Assembly (NCBI GenBank): GCA_002928965.1
Contig: PERU01000006.1
Coordinates: 1 to 64,000 of the forward strand
Length of the DNA stretch: 64,000 nt
DNA from: Methylomonas sp.
GTDB lineage: Bacteria; Pseudomonadota; Gammaproteobacteria; Methylococcales; Methylomonadaceae
Reading direction: 5' to 3'
This document shows positions 1 through 9,237 of the stretch, piece by piece (the stretch's first letter is position 1; each line of letters opens with the position of its first letter). Below the pieces are notes generated by a model that had not been told where the DNA came from, made no database searches, and saw only the letters and a list, made by a program, of their open reading frames with translations. The position numbers and the translations under genes are program-made.

Positions 1-101
1 CACAAGTCTAGCAATAGACAAACTAACCCTAAGTACTTTACTTTCAAGTACTTGGGGTTTTTTATGTTCTCTACCTTTAGTCATTTTCAGATGTTTGCAG
101 G
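1..101. repeat. Left arm of a 101-bp perfect inverted repeat
   Basis: Bases 1-101 are the exact reverse complement of 1460-1560. The right arm is the natural downstream sequence of the initiator tRNA gene, including its terminator. The left arm is therefore a second, inverted copy and may extend beyond the window edge. Confidence 0.9.
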
Positions 102-138
102 GGATGTAATCCTGCAAACATCTGAAAATGACTAAAGG
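74..138. repeat. 28-bp perfect hairpin, one arm repeated at 1460-1487
   Basis: Bases 74-101 and 111-138 are perfect inverted copies separated by 9 nt. The 111-138 copy occurs again in the same orientation at 1460-1487. The integrase gene is thus enclosed by a 28-bp direct repeat, a length that would suit an attachment core. Whether it is one is inference. Confidence 0.8.
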
Positions 139-160
139 TGTAATTGATATATATAACTAA

Positions 161-1393
161 TTAATTACCAATTAGATTACTCAAATAATCTGACCATACT
201 TGCATCATTTTTCTTCTTTCATCTAAATGTGTAGTTCTATTGTATGCTCTTCCAAGCGGGTCTCTTACATTATGTGCTAATTGATGCTCTATATAATCTG
301 GTCTAAATTTAAGCACTTCATCTAATAATGTTCTAGCAGTTGCACGGAAACCATGAACTGTAACCTCTGATTTTTCATACCCTAATCTTCTTAAAGCAGC
401 TAAAAGAGTTGCGTCAGAAATTGGTTTAGAACCATTTGATGATCTCAAAGAGGGAAAAATATAAATTCCATGCCCCGTAACCGGTTTTATTGACTCTAAT
501 ATTGATATAACTTGATTAGATAAAGGTACTATATGATTAGTTTGGGTTTTCGTAACTAAATAACGCCATTCTTTAGCTTCAAAATCTATTTCTGACCATT
601 TAGCAGTTCTCAATTCATTAGGTCTAACAAAAACATGAGGCGCAATCTTCAAAGCAGCTTTTACAACTTTAGAGCCTGTAAAATATTCAATAGAACTTAA
701 AAGCCCTTTTAATTTCTTTACATCTGTAATAGCCGAAAAATGACCACTTTTAACAGGCGATAAAGCACCTTTTAAAGATAGAGTAGCATCAGAACTAAGC
801 CGACCAGTTACAATACCATACCGAAAAATCTGACTACATGTTCTTAAAGTTCTATGAGCTGACTCAATAGCTCCTCTTCGCTCTATTTCTTGAACTAATT
901 TCAAAAGCTCTTGCGAGTTAACTTCGGCAATATGTGTATTTCCAATATAAGGAAATACATCTCTTACTAACTGGCTATATACTCGACTTTTATAAGCGCC
1001 AGCCATGTTTTGCATTTTCTTGTTGAACCATTCATCAGCAATACACCTAAAAGAATTTATAGCAGGCAATCCATTGCTGATTCTTTCATGCTCAATTTGG
1101 AGTTTTAGCCCTTCTTCTTTTGCTGCTTTCCTAATTTCTGATGGATCAGTACCATTAGCCACTAACTTTTTAAGCTCAAGTGCTTTTTTTCTTGCATCAG
1201 CAAGACTTGTTAGAGGATATGTTCCTAAAGAAAGCGTTTTACGTTTATTGTTGATGATGTAATCAATTCGCCACCATCTTGAATCGTTCGGCTTGATAAG
1301 AAGATACAAACCATTACCATCAAATAACCGAACATCTTTTAATGTTGGCTTGGTTGCACGAATTGTTGCATCTGAAAGAAGTTCTTTAGCCAT
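161..1393 (-). CDS. P4-type tyrosine recombinase (integrase)
   Basis: This 410-residue protein would catalyse site-specific integration and excision of a mobile element. The N-terminal 90 residues are the DUF4102 arm-binding domain, with TKPTLKD and GLYLLIKP. A central SAM-like core-binding domain follows. The C-terminal catalytic domain carries RPNELR (catalytic Arg), HGFRAT (His and Arg), HQLAHN (His) and the Tyr in GRAYNRTTH. Length and residues are complete, so it should be active. It is AT-rich compared with pgk next door and sits against an initiator tRNA gene, a usual target for this family. No cargo gene lies between its flanking repeats. Confidence 0.95.
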   Translation of the reverse strand: MAKELLSDATIRATKPTLKDVRLFDGNGLYLLIKPNDSRWWRIDYIINNKRKTLSLGTYPLTSLADARKKALELKKLVANGTDPSEIRKAAKEEGLKLQIEHERISNGLPAINSFRCIADEWFNKKMQNMAGAYKSRVYSQLVRDVFPYIGNTHIAEVNSQELLKLVQEIERRGAIESAHRTLRTCSQIFRYGIVTGRLSSDATLSLKGALSPVKSGHFSAITDVKKLKGLLSSIEYFTGSKVVKAALKIAPHVFVRPNELRTAKWSEIDFEAKEWRYLVTKTQTNHIVPLSNQVISILESIKPVTGHGIYIFPSLRSSNGSKPISDATLLAALRRLGYEKSEVTVHGFRATARTLLDEVLKFRPDYIEHQLAHNVRDPLGRAYNRTTHLDERRKMMQVWSDYLSNLIGN

Positions 1394-1459
1394 GTGCAGT
1401 AACTCCTAGAGCAGTTACTACATTTTTTGCCGTTACTGTAGAAGCTACTGCGGTAACTT
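1394..1459. promoter_or_regulatory. Integrase upstream region with repeated arm-site-like motifs
   Basis: Directly upstream of the integrase start are four short variants of one motif, GCAGTAACT, GCAGTTACT, CCGTTACTG and CTGCGGTAAC, in both orientations. Similar clusters occur near 37460-37492 and 38448-38503. Such clusters resemble arm-type binding sites of P4-like integrases and may also cover the int promoter. This is inference from motif repetition only. Confidence 0.4.
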
Positions 1460-1560
1460 CCTGCAAACATCTGAAAATGACTAAAGGTAGAGAACATAAA
1501 AAACCCCAAGTACTTGAAAGTAAAGTACTTAGGGTTAGTTTGTCTATTGCTAGACTTGTG
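1460..1560. repeat. Right arm of the 101-bp inverted repeat
   Basis: This is the exact reverse complement of 1-101. It begins 2 nt from the CCA end of the initiator tRNA gene and includes that gene's terminator. Confidence 0.9.
1498..1534 (-). terminator. Rho-independent terminator of the initiator tRNA gene
   Basis: On the minus strand, the AGGG-AAGTACTT type stem (1523-1534 with 1504-1515, 7-nt loop) is followed by six T residues at 1498-1503. It lies about 30 nt past the tRNA 3' end. An inverted duplicate sits at the left window edge. Confidence 0.75.
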
Positions 1561-1562
1561 TC

Positions 1563-1639
<77 letters not shown>

Positions 1640-1751
1640 ATTGATTTGGGTATTATACTGTTTTAATTGATTATGTCAAATTCAATTAACTATTCATGTC
1701 TAAACAGTACGCCACGCCATCCCAAAGATTGCTTCATTTTTGGTTGTTGCA

Positions 1752-2924
1752 TTACGCTTTTGCTTTTAACACAGCAACGGCAGGCAGCTCTTTACCTTCC
1801 AAAAACTCCAGGAAAGCACCGCCACCGGTAGATGTGTAGGATACTTTATCTGCAATGCCATATTTATCAATTGCTGCCAGCGTGTCGCCACCGCCTGCAA
1901 TAGAGAATGCGGGACTATCGGCAATCGCCATAGACAAAGTTTTGGTGCCTTCGCCAAATTGATCGATTTCAAACACGCCGACCGGACCATTCCAGACGAT
2001 AGTGCCGGCTTTGGCCAAAATGTCGGCATATTGTTTGGAAGTTTCTGGACCAATATCCAGAATCAAATCGTCTTCCGCTACGTCTGCCACATTTTTGACT
2101 GTCGCTACGGCCGTTTCAGAAAACTCTTTCGCACACACCACATCGACCGGCACAGGAATATCTGCACCACGTTGTTTGGCGGCCGCCATCAATCGTTTGG
2201 CTTCATCGATCAGATCTGCTTCGTACAATGATTTGCCCACGCCATAACCGGCAGCAGCAATAAACGTATTGGCAATACCGCCACCGACGATCAGTTGATC
2301 CACTTTAGTAGACAAGGATTCCAGTACAGTCAATTTGGTAGACACTTTGGAGCCGCCAACGATAGCCACCAAAGGTTGTTTTGGTGTTTCCAGGGCTTTA
2401 CCCAATGCATCCAATTCTGCTGCCAGCAATGGGCCGGCGCAGGCAATCGCGGCGTGTTCAGCAACAGCATGTGTTGAAGCTTCGGCACGATGCGCGGTTC
2501 CGAAGGCATCCATCACAAAAATATCGCATAGCTTGGCCATTTTTTCGCCCAGCTCCGCGCTGTTTTTCTTTTCGCCTTTGTTGAAACGGACATTTTCACA
2601 CAGTACCACTTCGCCACGTCTGACATCTACGCCTTCCAGCCAGTCTTTTACCAGACGCACAGGTTGACACAGCAGTTTGGAAAAACGCTCGGCAACTGGT
2701 TTCAAGCTGGAGGCTTCATCGTATTCGCCTTCAGTGGGGCGCCCCAGATGCGACATCAAAATCACCGCAGCACCGCCTGCTAAAGCCGCCTCAACGGTGG
2801 GTACGCTAGCTTGAATGCGCAGATCGCTGGTGACTTTGCCGTCTTTGACGGGAACATTCAAATCCTGACGAATCAGCACACGCTTACCGGCTAAATCCAG
2901 GTCAACCATTCTTTTAATAGACAT
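1752..2924 (-). CDS. pgk: Phosphoglycerate kinase
   Basis: This cytoplasmic glycolysis/gluconeogenesis enzyme interconverts 1,3-bisphosphoglycerate plus ADP with 3-phosphoglycerate plus ATP. The 390-residue length is typical. Visible motifs are RQDLNVP near the N-terminus, the substrate-binding SHLGRP near residue 60, ENVRF near 113, the KVSTK segment near 200 and the glycine-rich GGGDTLA near 345. It stands alone here, with a divergent intergenic region shared with the peroxiredoxin gene and the initiator tRNA gene downstream. Confidence 0.98.
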   Translation of the reverse strand: MSIKRMVDLDLAGKRVLIRQDLNVPVKDGKVTSDLRIQASVPTVEAALAGGAAVILMSHLGRPTEGEYDEASSLKPVAERFSKLLCQPVRLVKDWLEGVDVRRGEVVLCENVRFNKGEKKNSAELGEKMAKLCDIFVMDAFGTAHRAEASTHAVAEHAAIACAGPLLAAELDALGKALETPKQPLVAIVGGSKVSTKLTVLESLSTKVDQLIVGGGIANTFIAAAGYGVGKSLYEADLIDEAKRLMAAAKQRGADIPVPVDVVCAKEFSETAVATVKNVADVAEDDLILDIGPETSKQYADILAKAGTIVWNGPVGVFEIDQFGEGTKTLSMAIADSPAFSIAGGGDTLAAIDKYGIADKVSYTSTGGGAFLEFLEGKELPAVAVLKAKA

Positions 2925-3168
2925 ATACGCTCCTCAATGAAAAAAACCCAACCATTATAAAGTGTAATCCGCTGACAAGGCGCATTTAAGCCGTTATCCA
3001 GGCAGATTAAAACCCCATGACTAAATAGCTAAAAACTATCGATACTATAAAAACAATCGATTTTATATTAATGACTTACTTCGATAGACTAGCACCGCAC
3101 TGAACGGATAAGGATTGGAAAAGGCTAGACCTTGACCCATCCATCTTAATAAAAACCGGAGAATTATC

Positions 3169-3693
3169 ATGACCCCCAATGTCCCCCAAGTTATATTCAA
3201 AACCCGTGTTCGTGACGAAAGCATAGGTGGCGACAATCCATTCCGCTGGCAGGATGTCAGCAGCGACGACCTCTTCAAAGGCAAAACCATCGTGGTGTTG
3301 GCCTTACCGGGCGCATTTACACCGACCTGCTCCAGCACCCACCTGCCAGGTTATGATGCCAACTATAAAGACATCATCGCCCAAGGCATAGATGAAGTGT
3401 ATTGCCTGAGCGTGAATGATGCATTTACCATGTTCCAATGGGGCAAACAACTCGATATCAAGCATGTCAAGATGCTGCCGGACGGCAACGCAGACTTCAC
3501 CCGTATGATGGGCATGCTGGTCAAGAAAGAAAATCTTGGCTTTGGCTATCGCTCCTGGCGCTACTCGATGTTGGTTGAAAACGGTCAAATGATCAAATTG
3601 TTTAGCGAACTAGGCCAAGCCGACAATCACCCAGATGATCCGTTTGAAGTCAGTGATGCCGACACCATGCTGGCTTATCTAAAACAACGCTAA
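3169..3693 (+). CDS. Peroxiredoxin, Prx5 type
   Basis: This thiol peroxidase reduces hydrogen peroxide and alkyl hydroperoxides. The motif PGAFTPTCS places the peroxidatic cysteine at residue 54, and a second cysteine lies at 79 (VYCLSVND). Length (174) fits stand-alone Prx5 proteins of gammaproteobacteria, without the fused glutaredoxin domain of some relatives. The start follows a good GGAG ribosome site. Glutathione reductase follows 62 nt downstream on the same strand, which suggests glutathione as the reductant and co-expression. Confidence 0.93.
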   Translation: MTPNVPQVIFKTRVRDESIGGDNPFRWQDVSSDDLFKGKTIVVLALPGAFTPTCSSTHLPGYDANYKDIIAQGIDEVYCLSVNDAFTMFQWGKQLDIKHVKMLPDGNADFTRMMGMLVKKENLGFGYRSWRYSMLVENGQMIKLFSELGQADNHPDDPFEVSDADTMLAYLKQR

Positions 3694-3755
3694 ATCCTTA
3701 TCAGACCGGATATTTCAAGTATCCGGTCTTTTCAATATTGCCCGAGAAAATAACC

Positions 3756-5108
3756 ATGACCGAATTTGATGTTGATTTATTTGTGATAGGCGCCGGCTCC
3801 GCTGGCGTGCGCGCAGCCCGCATGGCAGCAGGATTGGGCAAGCAAGTAGCGATCGCCGAAAATCGCCATTTTGGCGGCACCTGCGTCAATGTGGGCTGCG
3901 TGCCCAAAAAACTATTTGTGTACGCCTCGCAGTTTGGTGATGATTTTGTTGCCGCTGGAGGTTTTGGCTGGACACATAATCCCGCCCGATTTGACTGGTC
4001 ACATCTGATGGCCCAAAAAAACCGGGAAATTCAGCGCCTGCAAGGCGTCTATCAAAACCTATTGGATAACGCAGGTGTGCAAATCATCACTGGTCAAGCC
4101 CGCGTGCTGGATGCTCATACCGTTGCAGTCGATGCACAACAATTCCATTGCGAACGAATTGTGATTGCTACCGGCGGACAACCTACCATCCCTGACATCC
4201 CAGGCAAACAGTGGATCAAAACCTCGAATGATATGTTCGCGCTGAACACCCTGCCCCAGCGTATTCTGATTGTCGGTGGCGGCTACATTGCAGTGGAGTT
4301 TGCCGGCATCATGCACGGGCTGGGCGTAAAAACCACCCTGTGCTATCGCAGCAACCAGTTGTTACGCGGTTTTGATGACGATATTCGCGAATTTGTGACG
4401 CAGGAAATGCGCAAAAAAGCCATCGACATTCGCTTGGATACCCACATCAGCCGGATTGAACAAACCGCTGACAGCTACACCGCATACACCGACCAAAACC
4501 AGGCCATCAGCACAGATTTAATCCTCTATGCCACAGGCAGAACCCCCAACACAACGAATTTGGGATTATCCCAATTGGGCGTGGAGTTGGATGAAAAAGG
4601 CGCAATAAAGGTGAATGCCCATTATCAAACCCATGTACCTTCGATTTATGCGCTGGGCGATGTTACCAATCGCATAAATCTGACCCCGGTGGCAACCGCA
4701 GAAGCCATGGCTTTGATTAATCATTTATACAGCGACCGCCAGACACCCGTGGATTATGACAATATTCCGACAGCCGTATTCAGTCAGCCTAATATTGCCA
4801 GCGTGGGCTTGACCGAAGCCGAAGCCCGCAAACGCTATCCGCACATTGCTGTTTATAAATCGGTATTTACCCCGATGAAGCATAGCCTGTCCGGTTTGGG
4901 CGCACAAACCCTGATGAAACTAGTGGTGGATCGCAGTAGCGACAAAGTACTGGGGGCGCATATGGCAGGTGACAATGCGGGTGAAATCATCCAGGGCATG
5001 GCCATAGCAATTCGGGCCGGCGCCACCAAAGCTGTATTCGATTCCACCCTCGGCATACACCCCACCACCGCAGAAGAATTTGTGACCATGCGGACAGCCG
5101 CGAATTAA
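3756..5108 (+). CDS. gor: Glutathione-disulfide reductase
   Basis: This NADPH-dependent flavoenzyme regenerates reduced glutathione. The FAD-binding GAGSAG lies near residue 12. The redox-active pair is C43/C48 in GTCVNVGCVPKK. The NAD(P)-binding GGGYIAVEFAG is near residue 170, and the C-terminal dimer motif GIHPTTAEEF carries the active-site His. I chose the ATG at 3756, giving 450 residues as in E. coli, over an in-frame TTG at 3738. It sits behind the peroxiredoxin gene as a likely two-gene peroxide-defence unit. Confidence 0.96.
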   Translation: MTEFDVDLFVIGAGSAGVRAARMAAGLGKQVAIAENRHFGGTCVNVGCVPKKLFVYASQFGDDFVAAGGFGWTHNPARFDWSHLMAQKNREIQRLQGVYQNLLDNAGVQIITGQARVLDAHTVAVDAQQFHCERIVIATGGQPTIPDIPGKQWIKTSNDMFALNTLPQRILIVGGGYIAVEFAGIMHGLGVKTTLCYRSNQLLRGFDDDIREFVTQEMRKKAIDIRLDTHISRIEQTADSYTAYTDQNQAISTDLILYATGRTPNTTNLGLSQLGVELDEKGAIKVNAHYQTHVPSIYALGDVTNRINLTPVATAEAMALINHLYSDRQTPVDYDNIPTAVFSQPNIASVGLTEAEARKRYPHIAVYKSVFTPMKHSLSGLGAQTLMKLVVDRSSDKVLGAHMAGDNAGEIIQGMAIAIRAGATKAVFDSTLGIHPTTAEEFVTMRTAAN

Positions 5109-5235
5109 AAAAGGTTTGATTTCTGAGTAAGCTCCCTGGCAAGGTGTGCAGGTTTTGCTGATGCGCGTTTGGCATTGCCTCGAAACCTCATCGCCATGTT
5201 GGCGCATTCCCTCGCTTACCGGGTATTTTCAGCAT

Positions 5236-5263
5236 TTTAGACATTTGTTATGGAATGTCTAAA
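5236..5263. other. Perfect 10-bp hairpin downstream of gor
   Basis: TTTAGACATT and its complement are separated by 8 nt, 128 nt after gor. There is no clear T-tract, so it may be a weak terminator or a processed 3' structure. The rest of 5109-5402 shows no convincing gene. Confidence 0.5.
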
Positions 5264-5402
5264 TTAGACCCACTGGTCAAACTCGCACATAAATCTAGAA
5301 AAATCAGTTGGCATGAGTGAATTTGGTTCGTGCTGCATTTATCGAAGCGCGAGCGGATTTTACGCCAAAAAATCCAGCTAAACTATAAGCTGCAGAATTG
5401 GC

Positions 5403-5648
5403 CTAACGACTTTGCGCATCATCCGGCACGAAGCCCTCGGGCGATTTTTCCTGCCCTTTTCGGCCTTGTAACAGCATGGCGCGAATCCGTTCGCCTTGCT
5501 CATGGCGAACTTGTTCTTGTTGAATTCTGAGATTTTCGGCGACCTGTTTGGCTTCACTTTCCCGCTGCAACTGCCAAATTTCCAGGGTTACTGCCGATGT
5601 CAGCGTGCCCAAAAATACGCCCAGCGCAATTTGTAATACTAATTTCAT
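5403..5648 (-). CDS. Small membrane-anchored hypothetical protein
   Basis: I do not recognise this family. The 81-residue product has one N-terminal hydrophobic segment (LVLQIALGVFLGTLTSAV) followed by a highly charged, coiled-coil-like region rich in Q, E and R (residues 25-60). It is probably a bitopic inner-membrane protein with a soluble tail. I chose the ATG at 5648 because GGAAA lies at proper spacing before it and it puts the membrane segment at the N-terminus; an upstream ATG would add 11 residues. It stands alone between two hairpins. Confidence 0.6.
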   Translation of the reverse strand: MKLVLQIALGVFLGTLTSAVTLEIWQLQRESEAKQVAENLRIQQEQVRHEQGERIRAMLLQGRKGQEKSPEGFVPDDAQSR

Positions 5649-5703
5649 ATGCGTTTCCGTTTTGCCAAAGGTATCCAGCAATAATCAGATGTCATAAACA
5701 TAA

Positions 5704-5736
5704 AAAAGCCGTTACCTAAAGACGATAACGGCTTTT
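5704..5736 (-). terminator. Rho-independent terminator of the HbpS/GlcG-like gene
   Basis: A perfect 11-bp stem (AAAAGCCGTTA with its complement, 11-nt loop) is followed on the minus strand by a T-run, 65 nt past the stop codon at 5802. The symmetrical A/T flanks could let it work in both directions. Confidence 0.85.
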
Positions 5737-5801
5737 GGCAAACTGATGCTTAGCTATTCGAAATTAGTCAGAACACGCCATTGATCTCAATCAATATCTG
5801 A

Positions 5802-6557
5802 TCAGTCCGCACCGGCACCGATACCCTCGGTGATTCCAACCACTACAGCATTACAGACTGGGTGAGCCCAACCACTGGCTTGGTTATAATCGATACCGTC
5901 TGTGCCATTTGGGCCTACGCCACTCGGCACATTATCCAAACCCAGCAGGTCACGGGTTCGCCAAGCGATATTATGGTCCGCGCAGGAGGAGTCACCACTA
6001 ACGCCAATCGCCCCCAGCAATTTGCCGTTGCCGGCGTACAAAGCCAAGCCGCCGCCAAACACATTGACGCCACCAATTTTTGTACCAACTAATGGATCAT
6101 TGAACTGACCATAGTTTCTTGACGGACCTTTATAGGCTGCCTCGGTATCGACCGGATTGCTAAGCTGCAAACCAAACAAACTGCCACCGGGTTGAGTCGC
6201 GGTATAGAGGTTGGCAGTAGACAATGCCAGCCCAGGCAAACTGAAGGCATTGGCGGTGTTGGCTTTTTGCGCAGAAATAACCCGGCTGCCGGGCCATTGT
6301 TCACCGCGATCAGCGCCTGTGAAAGCCACTGCGCACACAATACCGTCTCTATCGACGATGGTGCCCCACATATCCAGATTAAAACCACCGTTGCTTTGAT
6401 TTCGCGCGGTTGTCAATGCCTGCTTCAATACAGCATGTTTGGGTAAAGCACCACAGTTGTTGCTGGCTGATTTTGATTTATCTGAATCGGCAAATACCAC
6501 GCCGGATGAAACAGCCAGAGCACCCAGTAAGACGACTTGAGTCAGTGATTTTTTCAT
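5802..6557 (-). CDS. Secreted HbpS/GlcG-like (DUF336) protein
   Basis: The 251-residue product starts with a Sec signal peptide (hydrophobic stretch to about residue 23, ending VFA-DS). The mature part is a HbpS/GlcG domain: HAVLKQAL helix, NGGFNLDMWGTIVDRDG, and the conserved glycine-rich NVFGGGLALY and IGVSGDSSCADH. Relatives bind haem or are of unknown function; the substrate here is unknown. Two cysteines at the N-terminus of the mature part and two more toward the C-terminus could form disulfides. It is monocistronic with its own terminator. Confidence 0.8.
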   Translation of the reverse strand: MKKSLTQVVLLGALAVSSGVVFADSDKSKSASNNCGALPKHAVLKQALTTARNQSNGGFNLDMWGTIVDRDGIVCAVAFTGADRGEQWPGSRVISAQKANTANAFSLPGLALSTANLYTATQPGGSLFGLQLSNPVDTEAAYKGPSRNYGQFNDPLVGTKIGGVNVFGGGLALYAGNGKLLGAIGVSGDSSCADHNIAWRTRDLLGLDNVPSGVGPNGTDGIDYNQASGWAHPVCNAVVVGITEGIGAGAD

Positions 6558-6597
6558 TTTTGTAAAACTCCTCTATGTAACCATTTTATGATTTTTT

Positions 6598-6739
6598 GTA
6601 ACTATTCCGCGGCCCCGTTGTAGGGTGAAATGTATTCGACCCGTGGGCTTCGATACAAGCCAATGGGCGAATGAATTCGCCCCTACACCTAATCTTGTTT
6701 GCCTGAACTCATAAAAATCAATGAGCACTGAATAGTTAC
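6598..6739. mobile_element. MITE-like repeat element
   Basis: This 142-bp non-coding segment is bounded by perfect 10-bp inverted ends (GTAACTATTC and GAATAGTTAC), each flanked by a T/A-run. It contains a palindrome GGGCGAATGAATTCGCCC near 6665-6682, typical of dispersed REP/BIME-type units. It fills the gap between the HbpS-like gene and pgpA. Confidence 0.45.
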
Positions 6740-6852
6740 GATTTTTTTTTGAACCTCATGGCAAAAACATGGGGCAGCTGGATTCTATCTGTTAGCTTAC
6801 TGAATTGGCAACTACCCGAAAGTTCATGAAAAAATCGGTTTGGGTATAGTCT

Positions 6853-7305
6853 TTATGCAAACCATACCTGCAAGATCAAAGCCGCAAAAACGCCAGCGAC
6901 CACATCATCCAGCATGATGCCAAAGCCGCCGTGCACATGCTGATCCAGCCATTTGATCGGCCAGGGTTTGAGGATGTCGAACAGTCTGAACAACACAAAC
7001 CCCGCCAACAGGTTTTGCCATGAAAAAGGTAGCCAACACAGCGTGATCAGGAAACCGGCAATTTCGTCCCAAACAATACCGCCATAATCGGGTACCTGCA
7101 GCTTTTGCGCGGCGTAGTCACATATGGCAATACCGGAAATGATGCTAATCAAGGTCGCCAGCAAATAAATCCAGCCGGAGGTTTGTATTAATAGCAAATA
7201 CAACGGTATGGCGGCAACGGTCCCCATCGTGCCGGGCATTTTTCGACTCAAACCGGAACCAAAACCAAACGCCAACAGCAGAAGCGGATCTTTTAAAATC
7301 TGCAT
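6853..7305 (-). CDS. pgpA: Phosphatidylglycerophosphatase A
   Basis: This inner-membrane phosphatase converts phosphatidylglycerophosphate to phosphatidylglycerol. The family signature GFGSGLSRKMPGTMGT is at the N-terminus, followed by three or four hydrophobic segments. The acidic motif WDEIAGFLI near residue 78 and the terminal MLDDVVAG segment are typical. I chose the ATG at 7305 (150 residues); an earlier in-frame start would overlap thiL by about 80 bp. It is the last gene of the nrdR-rib-nusB-thiL operon. Confidence 0.93.
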   Translation of the reverse strand: MQILKDPLLLLAFGFGSGLSRKMPGTMGTVAAIPLYLLLIQTSGWIYLLATLISIISGIAICDYAAQKLQVPDYGGIVWDEIAGFLITLCWLPFSWQNLLAGFVLFRLFDILKPWPIKWLDQHVHGGFGIMLDDVVAGVFAALILQVWFA

Positions 7306-7336
7306 GGCAGACAAGCGACTATTACCGTAATGCTCT

Positions 7337-8272
7337 CTAAGAAAAATGCTCAAAGCCTTTAGCCTCAATAGTTTGAAGATTATCGCCGTGCTGAATGCGT
7401 AATCCCGGATCGGCTTCAATTACCCCGATACAATGACAATTAGCGGGTAATTGCGACTGAACTTCCGCCGGGGCAGTAAAACATAATTCGTAATCATCAC
7501 CTGCCGTCAGCGGCATTTGCCAATCACCGGATTGTTTAATGTAATGCAGCACTTGCGCTGATAGCGGTAATTGTGACCACTGCAGACAAGCACCAACCTG
7601 ACTCCGCTTTAAGATATGTCCCAAATCGGATGCCACGCCGTCGGAAATATCGATACAGGCGTGGGCAATGCCGCGCAAGGCCATTCCTTCGGCAATGCGT
7701 GGTAGCGGCTGATTAAAACGACTTAACGGCAACTCGGCATCGCCGCATTGAAAACCTTGGGCAATTTTCAAACCTAATCCGGCGTCCCCCAACATCCCGG
7801 TGACAAAAATCAAATCGCCAACTTTGGCTTGCGAACGGAGCAGCGCCCTACCCTGCGGCACGCTGCCCATGGCCTGCACGGTCAAGGTCAAGGGTCCGGA
7901 AGTGGTATCGCCACCCATTAAATCGACATTAAATCGTCGCGCCAATGCCATAAAACCGCTGGAAAAGGCCTGCAACCAGCTTGCATCGACTGCAGGTAAA
8001 GTCAGTGCCAGTGTCACTGCAAAAGGTTCAGCGCCCATCGCCGCTAAATCGCTTAAGTTGACGGCCAGCAGTTTATGTCCGAGCAGATAAGGATCGGCAT
8101 CAGCGAAAAAATGCACATTTTCCACCATGGTGTCGGTGGTGACTGCCAGCTGATAACCAACCGGCAGATTCAACAATGCACAATCATCACCAATACCCAA
8201 CTGATTATTAGGATGCTGCGGCGCATGCACCGCAAAATAACGGCTGATTAAATCAAATTCGGCCAACGCCAT
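7337..8272 (-). CDS. thiL: Thiamine-monophosphate kinase
   Basis: ThiL phosphorylates thiamine monophosphate to the active cofactor thiamine diphosphate. It belongs to the PurM/AIR-synthase fold. The N-terminal FDLISRYF, GIGDDCALL (Mg-ATP binding), TTDTMVENVHF and GGDTTSG are characteristic, as is CIDISDGVASDLGHI in the middle. Length 311 is typical. It lies 5 nt downstream of nusB, a conserved arrangement. Confidence 0.96.
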   Translation of the reverse strand: MALAEFDLISRYFAVHAPQHPNNQLGIGDDCALLNLPVGYQLAVTTDTMVENVHFFADADPYLLGHKLLAVNLSDLAAMGAEPFAVTLALTLPAVDASWLQAFSSGFMALARRFNVDLMGGDTTSGPLTLTVQAMGSVPQGRALLRSQAKVGDLIFVTGMLGDAGLGLKIAQGFQCGDAELPLSRFNQPLPRIAEGMALRGIAHACIDISDGVASDLGHILKRSQVGACLQWSQLPLSAQVLHYIKQSGDWQMPLTAGDDYELCFTAPAEVQSQLPANCHCIGVIEADPGLRIQHGDNLQTIEAKGFEHFS

Positions 8273-8277
8273 GTTGA

Positions 8278-8715
8278 TTAAGACTGGGCCTTTTTAGCGG
8301 CAATTTCCACCGCACGATGCTTTTGCGACAGCTTGTCGAGGATACCGTTGATGTATTTATGACTGCCTTCAGCACCAAAGTCTTTGGCCAGATTGACGCC
8401 TTCATTGATGATGACTTTGTAAGGCGTTTCCAGACGATGCATCAATTCATAAGTGCCAATCCGTAAAATAGCCCGTTCTACCGGATCAATTTTATCCACA
8501 GGCCGGTCGACGAATTCAGCTAAAGCTTCGTCAATTTGCGTCAAGTCTTTGGGCACACCATGAAACAACTCGGTAAAGTAGCTTTTTTGCGCGCCTTTTA
8601 AATGTTGCTCTTCCAGAAAATAAGTTTCAATACGGGTCAGACTGTCCCCGCTCATTTGCCATTGGTATAGCGCCTGCACCGCACATTTGCGGGCATTGGT
8701 TTTTCCCTGACTCAT
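8278..8715 (-). CDS. nusB: Transcription antitermination factor NusB
   Basis: NusB is a small helical RNA-binding protein that works with NusE (S10) on boxA of rRNA operons. The N-terminal ARKCAVQALYQWQMSG and the conserved PVERAILRIGTYEL and VIINEGVNLAKDFG segments identify it. Length 145 is normal. Its start overlaps the ribH stop by one base (TAATG), so the two are translationally coupled. Confidence 0.97.
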   Translation of the reverse strand: MSQGKTNARKCAVQALYQWQMSGDSLTRIETYFLEEQHLKGAQKSYFTELFHGVPKDLTQIDEALAEFVDRPVDKIDPVERAILRIGTYELMHRLETPYKVIINEGVNLAKDFGAEGSHKYINGILDKLSQKHRAVEIAAKKAQS

Positions 8716-9191
8716 TAATTACCCATATTCTTGAACAAACTGACCATTTCGATGGCAGACAAGGCTGCTTCAGCGCCTTTATTACCGGCTTTGGTACCGG
8801 CACGCTCAATCGCTTGCTCTATGCTGTCTACGGTCAACACACCAAAAGCGACCGGTACGTCATATTGCAAGGCGACCTGGGCAATGCCTTTTACGCACTC
8901 GCCGGCCACGTATTCAAAATGCGGCGTACCGCCACGAATCACCGCACCTAAGGCAATAATGGCATCGAATTTTTTACTGGCTGCGACACGCTGCACCACC
9001 ATCGGCAACTCAAAAGCACCTGGCGCTTTCACCAGGGTAATATCAGATTTGTTGCCGCCATGGCGGACGATGGCATCGATTGCCCCGGCTTCCAGTTGCT
9101 CGACAATAAAGCTATTGAAGCGAGAAGAAACAATGCAAAACTTGCCGCCTTGCGCAGAAAAATGACCTTCCAGAGTAGTCACTGCTGTCAT
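8715..9191 (-). CDS. ribH: 6,7-dimethyl-8-ribityllumazine synthase
   Basis: This is the penultimate enzyme of riboflavin synthesis. It condenses 3,4-dihydroxy-2-butanone 4-phosphate with 5-amino-6-ribitylaminouracil. Recognisable segments are [41 protein letters not shown] with the catalytic His, and PVAFGVLT. At 158 residues it is full length. It lies 46 nt after ribBA in the riboflavin operon. Confidence 0.97.
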   Translation of the reverse strand: MTAVTTLEGHFSAQGGKFCIVSSRFNSFIVEQLEAGAIDAIVRHGGNKSDITLVKAPGAFELPMVVQRVAASKKFDAIIALGAVIRGGTPHFEYVAGECVKGIAQVALQYDVPVAFGVLTVDSIEQAIERAGTKAGNKGAEAALSAIEMVSLFKNMGN

Positions 9192-9237
9192 AGTAGTACC
9201 TTACGTTATTAATAAATTTTTTGTTGGTTAGCCAAGC

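Noticed and set aside
5330-5530. 66-codon frame on the plus strand
   Set aside because: It overlaps the better-supported small membrane protein gene on the minus strand and has no recognisable features.
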